Shown: positions 17,940 to 25,625, counted from the stretch's first letter. The stretch: DNA of 64,000 nucleotides from Bacillota bacterium (GCA_030154105.1 JASKKP010000004.1:1-64000), one strand, 5' to 3'. The notes: generated from the sequence alone by a model not told the origin. Program-made: numbers and translations.

Positions 17940-17955
17940 TGCAAGTTGCGTGCCA
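17940..17955 (-). promoter_or_regulatory. Sigma-54 promoter of the lin0512-acoX-lipAB-sirtuin-acoR operon
   Basis: TGGCACG-CAAC-TTGCA on the minus strand matches the RpoN consensus at every conserved position. It lies 38 bases before the lin0512 start codon, giving a leader of about 25-30 bases. The regulator gene acoR is the last gene of this unit. Confidence 0.88.
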
Positions 17956-18242
17956 GCTTAGCTCGGCCACCATCCCTTTCGCGTCGCGTTAGAACTTCGT
18001 CCTCGCGACGGTTTTTCCTGCAGGAGAAGATTACCATCTGCCCTTTTAAGCCGGGACAACCGGGATGGCTTATCCAGCTCGAGACTTCTTTCGATGAAGA
18101 ACACAGTCACAGCATCAGCGGCCGTGTGCAGGCCGTTCGCGAGGAAGAAGGTTAAAGAAAAATGAGCCGCCCGCAGTGACGCTTTATCTGTTCCAAATTC
18201 CGCCTGTGGAAGCCGGCAGGGCGGTTTCCACGGCAGGCAAAA
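17956..18242. other. Upstream region of the acoX operon
   Basis: No gene seen. It holds an inverted repeat CGTCGCG/CGCGACG (about 17990-18010) that could be an activator site or, on the plus strand with its TTTTT tail, a terminator without an obvious gene in front. Confidence 0.35.
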
Positions 18243-18271
18243 CAAAAAGAGCCGCACAACCTGCGCGGCTC
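18243..18271 (-). terminator. Terminator of the hicBA operon
   Basis: Minus strand GAGCCGC.../...GCGGCTC followed by TTTTTGTTTT, about 80 bases after the hicA stop. The tRNA-like fragment 18291-18328 lies between the gene and this hairpin. Confidence 0.8.
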
Positions 18272-18290
18272 GTATGTTCTTACGTTCTTT

Positions 18291-18328
18291 GCTGGTTCAC
18301 GTAGGCGCCGAACCTACGACATCCTTAT
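18291..18328 (-). repeat. Degenerate copy of the 3' end of tRNA-Lys (possible attachment site)
   Basis: On the minus strand GATGTCGTAGGTTCGGCG, then CCTACGTGAACC-AGC, aligns with GGTGTCGTGGGTTCGAAG, then CCTACGTGGCCCACCAGC, of tRNA-Lys at 19026-19101: roughly 80 percent identical over about 38 bases, same strand. A 5-bp T-stem with 7-base loop is kept but no complete cloverleaf exists. The two copies bracket the hicBA genes, the pattern left by integration at a tRNA 3' end. Confidence 0.6.
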
Positions 18329-18352
18329 CCGCCACGTCTTCGCAAAGTCCAC

Positions 18353-18583
18353 TCAAGAGAGAAGGTCTCTAAACTCCTCAACGGTTATCCCGGCTTGCTC
18401 CAGAATGCTTTTCAAGAGCTTTGGCTTCAAGATTTCGCCGGGATGCACGGGAACGGTAACCAGGTTTTTAGCACCTGGCTTTCGCAAGTGGTAGTGGCTG
18501 CCTTGTACCCTCACCACCAAAAAGCCCGCTCTTTTCAATGCAGCAACTACTTCTTTGCCTGTAACCCTCGGCAGCCTGTTCAT
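18353..18583 (-). CDS. hicA: HicA-type mRNA interferase toxin, 76 aa
   Basis: YcfA/HicA fold: VVAALKRAGFLVVRVQGSHY with the catalytic His in GSHYHLRKPG, then VPVHPGEILKPKLLKSILEQAGI. This family cleaves translated mRNA. It follows hicB with a 4-base overlap. Unlike classic E. coli order, the antitoxin comes first, which is common for this subfamily. Confidence 0.92.
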   Translation of the reverse strand: MNRLPRVTGKEVVAALKRAGFLVVRVQGSHYHLRKPGAKNLVTVPVHPGEILKPKLLKSILEQAGITVEEFRDLLS

Positions 18584-18810
18584 GAGGCCAGCTCCACCTG
18601 CACCTCGGCTATTTCAACGTCTTTAGTCGGCAAGGGCAGGCCTTCCTGGGCCAAAGCCTCAAGGTGACCCACTATGGCCTCTTTCGCTCTTTCCAAGGCT
18701 TGCTCAACCGTATCTCCCTGGGTGAAGCACCCGGGTAACGCAGGAACAGAAACAACGTAGCCCTGCCCTTCCTCATCCCATTCGAGAATAACTTTGTACC
18801 TATAAAGCAT
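18580..18810 (-). CDS. hicB: HicB-type antitoxin, 76 aa
   Basis: Short HicB fold: VILEWDEEGQGYVVSVPALPG, CFTQGDTVEQALERAKEAI. The partly degraded RNase H-like fold neutralises HicA. No C-terminal DNA-binding domain is evident in 76 residues, so autoregulation may be weak or indirect. It is transcribed toward hicA from just inside the tRNA-Lys gene. Confidence 0.92.
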   Translation of the reverse strand: MLYRYKVILEWDEEGQGYVVSVPALPGCFTQGDTVEQALERAKEAIVGHLEALAQEGLPLPTKDVEIAEVQVELAS

Positions 18811-18920
18811 TTCGCAGCCTCCCAGAGGGCATCTTCAGCCTGTCCTTGCCCATAGTATGCCTTGGTAAAGTAAGATTTAGCTTTTCACAAGCAAAATCCT
18901 GCTTACATGATCGGCATAAA

Positions 18921-18953
18921 CAAAAGCCACCTCCGTTTTCGCTGAAGGTGGCC
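18921..18953 (-). terminator. Terminator downstream of tRNA-Lys
   Basis: Minus strand GCCACCT...AGGTGGC (7-bp stem, 13-base loop) followed by TTTTGTTT. Confidence 0.7.
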
Positions 18954-19025
18954 GGATTTAAGAGCAACTAACTCGCCATCTTGGAGAAGGCAATCGCAAA
19001 CGCTGCGAAGCCTTAATTGCTAAGC

Positions 19026-19101
19026 TGGTGGGCCACGTAGGCTTCGAACCCACGACACCCTGATTAAGAGTCAGGTGCTCTACCAGCTGAGCTAGTGGCC
19101 C
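19026..19101 (-). tRNA. tRNA-Lys (anticodon CTT)
   Basis: Full cloverleaf on the minus strand: acceptor GGGCCAC/GTGGCCC, D-arm GCTCAGCTGGTAGAGC, anticodon arm CCTGA-CTCTTAA-TCAGG giving CTT, T-arm GTGGG-TTCGAAG-CCTAC, discriminator A and encoded CCA. A partial second copy of its 3' end lies at 18291-18328. Confidence 0.95.
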
Positions 19102-19200
19102 ACCTCGTTGACACGCCTAATTTTAGCACAGCCCAGCTTACCTTGTCAACCCTTCAGAAGAACTGGCCCGCCTCTTCCCGGCTGTCGAACACGTGTCTTT

Positions 19201-20481
19201 TCATACGAGAAGGTTCAGCAGCGTTCCGGTTGGGAGGATAGCTGCGGCAAACTGGCTCCGGTTTAGGGTCAACAGGTAGGAGTAAATCTGGGGGAAGAAA
19301 ACCGGCTGGTAAGCCTGCGGGGCCGCAAAATTCCAGAGCGGACTGGTGGTTATTTCCCGGCCAAGAAGTGCCAGGTTCACTGCGAAACCGTTCGCTCCGC
19401 CAAAGGCGGATTTTACTGCGCCGAGATTTTGGCTGACCGCCGTGGTGAGTTTGCTCTGGTCCACGGTCAAAGTCCCGTTGGCGTTGCGGGTAATACCTAG
19501 AGCGTTGAGTTCAGGAGCTTTCAACTCGTAAGCGTTAGTTAGGCTCTGGCCGATCCGGGGGACCAGGAAGCCTGCGTTCAGAGCAACATAACTTACAAGC
19601 GAGTTGTAGGCATTGACTAAGTTGTTGACCGCACCGCTGATGGCTTGGGTATCCGGCCCGACCGTGAGGGTAACCTGAGCCGTGCTTGTTTTAAAAAAGT
19701 TTACGCTGACGCGTCCCTGATCGAGTAACACGGTGTTCGATTGGGAGGTGTAGCTTATACCGTTTACGGTGTACTGCGCGTTGGCTGCCGCAGTGTTAAC
19801 CGTATTGGCCCCGGTGGCGGCAACTGCGTTTCCGGTGACATCGGCCAGAGTGAAGGCGCTGGCCGTACCGGTTTTGTTGGCCGTGATCTGAAGTCGCGAG
19901 GTGCCGGCAGTTGGGTCGTTGATCACCTTGGCGGTCACCCCGGCGTTGGCCGCGTTGATGGCATTGGCAATCTTTTCGAGGGCGGTCTGGTTAGTATCAG
20001 TGCTGAGGATGTTCACGGAAAGGTTGTAAGTGGTTCCGCCTATCGTGAGCGTGAAGGTGTTCGTCCCTGGCGTAACTGCCGTGGTACCGGCACTGGTCAA
20101 CGCGGTGCCCACGTTCTGTTGGGCGGCGGCGAGTTGCGTGACCGTTATCTGGTAGGAGCTAATGGTAGCATTGGGCAGGACCTGAGCCGTGAGGACATCT
20201 GGTGCCGAAGAGGTGGTCGTCCGCTGGGCAAAAACGTTGTTTACGTTATTGAGCGTAAGCGCGTTGGCGGCCGTATAAAGCTGCTGCCCGTAACTTTGGA
20301 GCCCGGTCAGCGCTTGGGCAAGCAGCGTTTGCCGTTGGGCTACAGGTTGAGGCAGTAAAAGCCGTTCCAGGGCAATGGCCTGAACTGCACTGCTCAGCGG
20401 GTTTGAAGCCTGGGTGCCGAAAAGACCGGTCCATAAGGATAAAGGACTAACCGGTGGATAGCCGTAAATGGGAAATACCAC
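19201..20481 (-). CDS. Orphan FliD-like (flagellar hook-associated protein 2) protein, 426 aa
   Basis: Residues about 110-240 resemble the FliD N-terminal and flagellin-IN region (SYQITVTQLAAAQQNVGTAL, TIGGTTYNLSVNI, LEKIANAINAANAGVTAKV). Residues about 290-400 resemble FliD_C (AVNNLVNAYNSLVSYV, VDQSKLTTAVSQN). It is rich in Thr, Ala and Asn and low in charge, as in secreted filament proteins. The first 100 residues lack the usual FliD start. GTG 20481 follows GGAGGTGAAAGGCG. No flagellar gene is nearby, so it may cap or decorate another surface structure. Family assignment good, role unknown. Confidence 0.75.
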   Translation of the reverse strand: MVFPIYGYPPVSPLSLWTGLFGTQASNPLSSAVQAIALERLLLPQPVAQRQTLLAQALTGLQSYGQQLYTAANALTLNNVNNVFAQRTTTSSAPDVLTAQVLPNATISSYQITVTQLAAAQQNVGTALTSAGTTAVTPGTNTFTLTIGGTTYNLSVNILSTDTNQTALEKIANAINAANAGVTAKVINDPTAGTSRLQITANKTGTASAFTLADVTGNAVAATGANTVNTAAANAQYTVNGISYTSQSNTVLLDQGRVSVNFFKTSTAQVTLTVGPDTQAISGAVNNLVNAYNSLVSYVALNAGFLVPRIGQSLTNAYELKAPELNALGITRNANGTLTVDQSKLTTAVSQNLGAVKSAFGGANGFAVNLALLGREITTSPLWNFAAPQAYQPVFFPQIYSYLLTLNRSQFAAAILPTGTLLNLLV

Positions 20482-20718
20482 CGCCTTTCACCTCCTCGAC
20501 CTTCGGTTTAGAAAAGTCAAAGAAGCGCCACGGCCATCCCGATGCTTGAGGCGGTTACCCTCTAATATACGCTTCGCGCTCAGGCAATTTCTTTCCTTCC
20601 CGGATGATGATAAATCAGCATTTATACGTATACTTCAGAAACCGCGCCTAACCAAAAAGGCAGCACGGCATCAACCGTTTTCGCCAACGAGCGGCTCATA
20701 GAACGGTCGGGTTACTAC
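20482..20718. other. Intergenic region upstream of the FliD-like gene
   Basis: Contains an AT-rich stretch (about 20610-20640 on plus) that could hold the promoter. No assignable sigma consensus. Confidence 0.25.
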
Positions 20719-21048
20719 TTACGCCCGGGCCTCTTCCCTGGCCCGCCAGGCCATCGCCTGCCCCAATTTCACCCCAATGTAGGCGGGGCAGGTTCGGCAA
20801 CTTTCAGGGGTAAACAGCCGGGCGCCCGTTAGGGAACAAAACCATTCGGTACTGGAGCCACTCCGATTAAGGTGCCGTTGGGGCCGGAGGTAGATGCAGA
20901 AATGGTCTTCCAGCAGGTCCGGAATGGGGCAGCCGCCGCAGGCCCAGTCTTCATTTACGTGTCGGTACTTCACGAACTGCCCGGCTATTCCGCAGTGCAG
21001 TAAATGTTCTTTGTAAGCCGTAAGGAAGATGCAATCGGTGAAGTGCAT
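20719..21048 (-). CDS. Uncharacterised cysteine-rich protein, 109 aa
   Basis: Seven of its nine cysteines are grouped as WACGGCPIPDLL...HFCIYL and WFCSL...ESCRTCPAY, suggesting a metal or Fe-S site. No membrane helix or signal peptide. ATG 21048 is preceded by GGGAGG at 7 bases, a good start. Same strand as the FliD-like gene, 237 bases upstream. I do not recognise the family. Confidence 0.65.
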   Translation of the reverse strand: MHFTDCIFLTAYKEHLLHCGIAGQFVKYRHVNEDWACGGCPIPDLLEDHFCIYLRPQRHLNRSGSSTEWFCSLTGARLFTPESCRTCPAYIGVKLGQAMAWRAREEARA

Positions 21049-21637
21049 CCTCCGCCCTCCCCTCTCCGTTCTACTTCATGCTTATGAGGGAAAGGAGCTC
21101 TTTATGTTCCCGGGAACAACTTCTTACGAAAAGTTAAGTTGAGCCGGTCGGCCCGCCGGTCCTTCCGCGCCCTACTTCTCAAGTAGTGCACAAGGTTACA
21201 AGGGGAACTGCAGGCGGAGGCATCGGAAACAGCTTCGGCATCACTCTGGTGTCACGGCCCTTCATACGGCCGGCAATAATGCGCCAAGGGCTCGCCGGGC
21301 CTTTGCATCTTCTGCCAGTGCCTCCGAGGTGGAAGAATTCAAGTGGCGTTCCTGAACTATTCCCTTGGGAACTAAAGGCCGCTCGATACCGTCTTAGTAT
21401 ATAGGGGTTTATAACCAGAGTAGAAAGAACATGGTGTTCGTTGTCGGGGAATAGAACAGCCCTCCTGGCCTTATTGACGTGGATCAACACTAAGTTGATT
21501 CTGGAGGAATTCACCAAGATGCGTAAACTGCTCCAAGCAGAGGTAGAAGGAAAGAATAGAGTTGGGGGAATCCGAAGCGTTATAGCTGTGGGCTGAAGCT
21601 AAAAATTGTATCGAAAACGATTAAAGGGAGTGGCCGA
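21049..21637. other. 589-base stretch with no convincing gene
   Basis: Open frames of about 110 codons (minus) and 72 codons (plus) overlap around 21186-21517, but neither has a ribosome binding site or recognisable family. It may be a decayed gene or insertion remnant. Confidence 0.3.
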
Positions 21638-21904
21638 ATGCAGCGCAAGTTAACGCTTTACAATGTAATCTTTCCCCTATGGCTTGTTATGTTTCTCCCG
21701 CCGTTCGTCTGGTGGGTGCTCTTGGGAAACCTGTTAATTGATGCCGCGGTGATTCTGCTTGCTTTGTGGGTAGCAGGGTGGAGGGTCGAAAGACCGGCAC
21801 TAGCCGGCTACATTCTTACGGCCTGGTGCCTAGGTTTCCTGGCCGATATTACCGGTGCATTGCTTCTCTTAGGGCTGGGGGAAACCGGATGGATCACAAA
21901 CTGA
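21638..21904 (+). CDS. Small integral membrane protein, 88 aa, unknown function
   Basis: Three hydrophobic segments (about 9-30, 33-48, 55-80), the first with Pro-Pro-Phe-Val-Trp-Trp. ATG 21638 follows AAAGGGAG at 7 bases. It abuts the next small membrane protein, so the two probably form a pair. Not recognised. Confidence 0.6.
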   Translation: MQRKLTLYNVIFPLWLVMFLPPFVWWVLLGNLLIDAAVILLALWVAGWRVERPALAGYILTAWCLGFLADITGALLLLGLGETGWITN

Positions 21905-22132
21905 GTGGAAGCCAAATATCTTTATTCCATCTGGGACAGTCCCCCTGCCGTTTTTATCTATATCACCGTGATTGCTCTCGCTGGAGTCATCATTTACTTG
22001 GGGAGTAAATGGCTTTGTGCTGCAGCCGGTGCTCCAAAACACGTGGCGCGCACTGTAGCCGCCACGATGGGCTTGGTCACAGCACCATGGGCTTTTCTGA
22101 TTCCCACGTCGCTTTTTTATCGCTGGTTTTGA
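21905..22132 (+). CDS. Small integral membrane protein, 75 aa, unknown function
   Basis: Starts at GTG 21905 directly after the stop codon of the previous gene with only a weak ribosome binding site, suggesting translational coupling. Two membrane helices (about 14-38 and 50-72). Not recognised; probably acts with the 88-aa protein. Confidence 0.55.
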   Translation: MEAKYLYSIWDSPPAVFIYITVIALAGVIIYLGSKWLCAAAGAPKHVARTVAATMGLVTAPWAFLIPTSLFYRWF

Positions 22133-22438
22133 TTGTACCTTCATGTTGCTCCGTAATCCGTGAAAGTCAATAATACACGTTCCTTGAGCCCTAGTTTAAT
22201 AAGGTCTTAGGTCGTTGAGGCTAGAAGATCTTACGCCCTTGCAGCCTTCTGATCGCACATCCAGCGGCCCCAACCGCTCTGCCGACGCGCACACCGTACG
22301 CACCGGTGCCGCCACCAGCGCTAGGCCCGCCCATGGTTGCGGGTTCCTCCGAGCTCGCTGTGGGAGCCTGGATCGTGCCGCTCCCTGTAACAGAAAAAGC
22401 GCTTACTGGACACCAATATAACAGAGGAGGAGGTTGAA
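22133..22438. other. 306-base gap before the three-gene cassette
   Basis: No gene supported. The end holds the AGAGGAGGAGG ribosome binding site of the next gene. I see no clear promoter. Confidence 0.3.
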
Positions 22439-23119
22439 ATGGACTGGGGCCAGGTTTCGGCCATCTTCAGCGCGATGGCAGCAGCAGGAGCGTTTGTCAC
22501 TGCCCGCGTTACCTATGTCCAAGCTGATCGCCAGCGCAAGGTAGACATAATGCCTCTTCTAGTGTTAAGTTGTGGTAAAGGCATTCAGAAAAGCAGGTAC
22601 TGTCTATTGGACCCCGAAGCACCTCTCTCTGAATCTCGTAGACTAGATTTCGAACGATACCCTGCGTATTTGTACTTTACCAATCTAGGAAAAGGCCTAG
22701 CTAGACTTTTGGTGGTTGATCTAGATACCAAAGACATCGTGTGTACCATTGGCACACCGGTAAGCATTGGACCGGGAAGAATGGCACACGTCAAGCTATG
22801 GCTACCACAGCATAACGTCAATTACAGTGTAAAACTAGCTCTTTATTACTGGAGCATCGAGGGCCAATGCTTTTGGTCAGCCTCTGGCACCAACGGACCT
22901 ATGATGAAGTTTCAGGCAAGGAAGTCGGCGCAAAACTCGAGTGGCATGTGGCTGCAGAAAAAATTGTACCCATCAAGGGTCTCAAAGAACCTCTCGGCGT
23001 TATGCAGTGGCCCAGAGATACCCTTTTTTATCGATTTCTTATATAAAATCCATGCCGTACAGCAGGTGGTGGACCGTATCCTCTGCATGGTCGTGGCAAA
23101 TATCAGAAATGATAAATGA
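22439..23119 (+). CDS. Uncharacterised membrane-anchored protein, 226 aa, first gene of an AT-richer cassette
   Basis: One N-terminal hydrophobic helix (about 7-26, SAIFSAMAAAGAFVTARVTY) followed by a basic stop-transfer stretch, then a soluble region with alternating beta-like segments (YPAYLYFTNLGKGLARLLVVD, VKLALYYWSIEG). This resembles hypothetical proteins with a single helix and an immunoglobulin-like beta domain, but no family name can be given. GAGGAGG lies 6 bases before the ATG. Base composition is visibly lower in GC than the flanking core genes. Next gene is coupled within 50 bases. Confidence 0.6.
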   Translation: MDWGQVSAIFSAMAAAGAFVTARVTYVQADRQRKVDIMPLLVLSCGKGIQKSRYCLLDPEAPLSESRRLDFERYPAYLYFTNLGKGLARLLVVDLDTKDIVCTIGTPVSIGPGRMAHVKLWLPQHNVNYSVKLALYYWSIEGQCFWSASGTNGPMMKFQARKSAQNSSGMWLQKKLYPSRVSKNLSALCSGPEIPFFIDFLYKIHAVQQVVDRILCMVVANIRNDK

Positions 23120-23166
23120 TTAGTCTAGAAAGACTTATTGGTGATAGAATAGAGGGGGGAGTTCTT

Positions 23167-23670
23167 TTGCGTATTTACACCCAGGAAGAGCTTGAAAACC
23201 TAACAAGGTGTCCCAAAAGGATTGTCGATCCTCCCAGAAGAAGCCCTGCACTAGTAAATGGTCACTATCAAAACGGCATGATACTAGAGTCTTTAGATGG
23301 GAAGCATAAGTTTCGTGCTTTTATGAGACAAAACGCTAAGTTCCCAGAAGACTTTAGCGTTGGGCTTGAGTATCTTCCGGAAGATGGAAGCCCTGACATT
23401 ACCCTCATCCGCTGTAATGGACCGCACTGGACCGAAAAGAACGGTTGGCCCACGGATGATTACCACTTCCGTTATCACATCCATAAGGCGCTCAAGGAAA
23501 ACATTGAAGCTGGGCTGAAGCCCGAAAGGTACGCGGTTATAACCAGGGAATACGCTACGTTTGAAGACGCCATCACCTACTTTGTGCAATACTGTTCAAT
23601 CCAGGGAGCCAGCGCTTACTTTAGTTTCTTGCATCAGTTGCCATTGTTCCGGCTGGAGGGATACTTGTGA
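23167..23670 (+). CDS. DUF6978-like protein, 167 aa, second gene of the cassette
   Basis: Begins MRIYTQEELENL from TTG 23167, chosen because GGGGGGAG lies 6 bases upstream; an ATG at 23116 overlapping the previous stop is possible but has no binding site. The core has RCNGPHW and YHFRYHIHKALKENIEAGLKPE, which recalls the His-containing DUF6978 pattern. That identification is tentative. It overlaps the next gene by 4 bases, so the two products are probably made together. Confidence 0.6.
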   Translation: MRIYTQEELENLTRCPKRIVDPPRRSPALVNGHYQNGMILESLDGKHKFRAFMRQNAKFPEDFSVGLEYLPEDGSPDITLIRCNGPHWTEKNGWPTDDYHFRYHIHKALKENIEAGLKPERYAVITREYATFEDAITYFVQYCSIQGASAYFSFLHQLPLFRLEGYL

Positions 23671-24434
23671 TAATGGAGGACTACCTTCGGCTGCTAAAGG
23701 AGCAGTTCAACAATAGAATAGCCTTTCGGGAGAAGCGACCAGGGATTCTCCAATTACTTGCCCCTTTGTATCACGAAGACGGCGACATGGTAGAAATATT
23801 CCTAGAAGAGTCGCCGGAACATCCCGGCAAAATCCGCATCTGTGACTATGGTATGACTTTGATGAGACTATCCTATTCCTACCAGATTAATACCCCCAAT
23901 AAGGAACGCATTTTTAGAACGATTCTCAGTGAAAATTCTCTTTCTGAGAACGATGGTAATATCTATATAGACCTTGACCCAGATAAACTCTATGCTGGGG
24001 TATTACAGTTCGCACAAACTGTAGCCAAGGTCTGTAGTATGAGGCATTTTGGCAGAGAGGTCGTTCGCGGCCTTTTCTATGAAATGGTTGCCGAATACAT
24101 TGAGACCACCCTAAAGCCTTTCTGTCCTAAGCCAAAAGTAGTGCCGCTGCCGGAAAGGGATGATTTAGAAGTAGACTATTCTTTGACTACAGGGCAGAAA
24201 CCTATTTTTCTGTTTGCCGTGAAAGATGTTGCTAAAGCTCGGCTGGCTACTATTTGCTGCCTCGAATTTCAGAAGGCCGGGCTATCTTTCAGGAGTGTAG
24301 TCGTCCACGAGGATTTCACCGCCTTACCTAAGAAGGATCAATCTCGACTTACTAGCGCTGTAGATAAGCAATTCGTTGATCTGGACGACTTTAGAAGTAA
24401 CGGCTTAAAGTACCTGGAAAGAGAAGCCAGTTAG
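23667..24434 (+). CDS. DUF1828/DUF1829 protein, 255 aa, third gene of the cassette
   Basis: N-terminal DUF1828 (about 25-120: DMVEIFLEESPEHPGKIRIC, DYGMTLMRLSYSYQ) and C-terminal DUF1829 (about 160-250: PIFLFAVKDVAKARLATICC, KKDQSRLTSAVDKQFVDLDD). Both domains are of unknown function and found in bacteria and archaea, often in accessory DNA. The start may be GTG 23667 or ATG 23673. Codon use is AT-richer than that of the core genes. Likely horizontally acquired along with the two preceding genes. Confidence 0.75.
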   Translation: MIMEDYLRLLKEQFNNRIAFREKRPGILQLLAPLYHEDGDMVEIFLEESPEHPGKIRICDYGMTLMRLSYSYQINTPNKERIFRTILSENSLSENDGNIYIDLDPDKLYAGVLQFAQTVAKVCSMRHFGREVVRGLFYEMVAEYIETTLKPFCPKPKVVPLPERDDLEVDYSLTTGQKPIFLFAVKDVAKARLATICCLEFQKAGLSFRSVVVHEDFTALPKKDQSRLTSAVDKQFVDLDDFRSNGLKYLEREAS

Positions 24435-24447
24435 GCAAAGCCTTTGT

Positions 24448-24466
24448 GGTGCCGGGCACCTGGGAA
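24448..24466. repeat. Half of the REP-like repeat (second copy)
   Basis: GGTGCCGGGCACCTGGGAA matches the inverted complement of 9865-9883 at all 19 positions. It contains the GGTGCC/GGCACC palindrome and lies at the junction between the DUF1828 gene and the recombinase remnant. Confidence 0.7.
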
Positions 24467-24482
24467 ATCGCAGGCCGCTGAA

Positions 24483-24678
24483 ATGTTCAGGCGCAGACTG
24501 AGCGAACTTGGGCTGCTCAGGGAACAGGTTGTAACTGAAGATCATTTGCGGGCCTACCTTTTGGCTTCCTTGCAGGCCGTAGAAAAAGAAAGCACCGACG
24601 GCCTCAAGGAAGCCATCGGCGCCTCTGTGGAGAAAGTAACCGTGTACCGTGATCATGTAGAGGTAAGGTTAAAAATAA
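24483..24678 (+). pseudogene. C-terminal remnant of a large serine recombinase
   Basis: About 65 codons ending ASVEKVTVYRDHVEVRLKI closely match the C-terminal end of phage and mobile-element serine recombinases. The catalytic, zinc-ribbon and coiled-coil domains are absent, and no stop codon follows where the family ends; the frame runs into the tRNA-Met gene. It marks a lost mobile element abutting the tRNA genes. Confidence 0.6.
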
Positions 24679-24697
24679 ACCCAGCTAAGCTGGGTTT
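24671..24697 (-). terminator. Terminator of the tRNA-fMet/tRNA-Met operon
   Basis: Minus strand AAACCCAGCT-T-AGCTGGGTTT, a 10-bp stem, then ATTTTT, 10 bases past tRNA-Met. Confidence 0.85.
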
Positions 24698-24706
24698 GGA
24701 TACTGC

Positions 24707-24783
24707 TGGTAGCGGCGAAGGGACTCGAACCCCTGACACTGCGGGTATGAACCGCATGCTCTAACCAACTGAGCTACGCCGCC
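24707..24783 (-). tRNA. tRNA-Met, elongator (anticodon CAT)
   Basis: Minus strand: acceptor GGCGGCG/CGCCGCT, D-arm GCTCAGTTGGTTAGAGC, anticodon arm TGCGG-TTCATAC-CCGCA, T-arm AGGGG-TTCGAGT-CCCTT, CCA encoded. It lacks the initiator features of its neighbour. A CAT tRNA could also be modified to read Ile AUA; Met is the default call. Confidence 0.9.
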
Positions 24784-24797
24784 ATGTCTTCTTTGTT

Positions 24798-24874
<77 letters not shown>

Positions 24875-24910
24875 CCATATCCGCGGCGCAATACCGCCGC
24901 GGCAGTTTAT

Positions 24911-24939
24911 ATTATACCCGCCTCCTTGCCCCTAGTCAA
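24911..24939 (-). promoter_or_regulatory. Sigma-A promoter of the tRNA operon
   Basis: Minus strand TTGACT, 17-base spacer, TATAAT, ending 37 bases upstream of tRNA-fMet. It overlaps the 3' end of the methyltransferase gene by 4 bases. Confidence 0.9.
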
Positions 24940-25625
24940 GAGGTGCCGTCTGCCGGTTTGCGCCAGGTGGCAATGATAAACCCACCGCGTTCTGTTTTGG
25001 CCAAACGCTTCTCTTCTTCCCAGTTGAAACGCTCGGGCGGGGCCGTAGGTGGAATGAACACGCACTCCGCAATATGGATCAGGTGTTCCGGCGCCAGGTT
25101 TTCCAGATCCGACCGCGCCGTGAAGACGGCATGGCGGAACACGGAGCCGGGCCTGCGCGCCTCTTCACGATAAAATCTGCCCCACGCACTGTCGCGATGA
25201 ATGGCGCCGATGAGGAGGTCCCCGCCGGGTTTAAGTACGCGCCACATCTCGGCGAAGGCTTTGGCCGGCTCCGTTATAAACTCAAAACAGGCCATGGAGA
25301 AGACGGCGTCGAACGTCGCCGCCGGAAATTTGAGCGCATAGACATTCATCTCCAGAAACTCCACGGACAGGCCGGCGGCCGCCGCCTTTTTCCGGGCCAG
25401 CGCCAGCATGGCCGGGGAGATGTCAATCCCCGTCACCCGGCAGCCCTTTGCCGCCAGCTTCAAACTGAAGTTGCCGGAACCGCAACCTACATCCAGCACG
25501 TGGGTACCCGGGCGCGGGGTGAAAAGATCAAAGGCCAGAGAGGTCTCCACCTCATCGATGAAGCGGCCCACCGGAGTCTTATACCACTCGTCATACTCCG
25601 CCGCCACAGGATCAAAGAAGGTCAC
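24936..25625 (-). CDS. Class I SAM-dependent methyltransferase, 229 aa
   Basis: Motif I HVLDVGCGSGNFSLKLAAKG, an acidic post-I GIDISPAMLALARKK and PGGDLLIGAI show a UbiE-like small-molecule methyltransferase. Start GTG 25625 follows GGGGGCGAGGG. It lies 17 bases after the thiamine-precursor ABC ATPase gene and is probably the last gene of that riboswitch-controlled operon. Substrate unknown; the ThiXYZ context could be incidental. Confidence 0.85.
   Translation of the reverse strand: MTFFDPVAAEYDEWYKTPVGRFIDEVETSLAFDLFTPRPGTHVLDVGCGSGNFSLKLAAKGCRVTGIDISPAMLALARKKAAAAGLSVEFLEMNVYALKFPAATFDAVFSMACFEFITEPAKAFAEMWRVLKPGGDLLIGAIHRDSAWGRFYREEARRPGSVFRHAVFTARSDLENLAPEHLIHIAECVFIPPTAPPERFNWEEEKRLAKTERGGFIIATWRKPADGTS

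Noticed and set aside
18291-18328. A second functional tRNA gene
   Set aside because: Only the T-arm and part of the acceptor resemble tRNA; no D-arm or anticodon arm can be folded.
21179-21517. A 112-codon minus-strand frame
   Set aside because: No ribosome binding site or recognisable domain, and composition does not look coding. An equally poor frame overlaps it on the plus strand.
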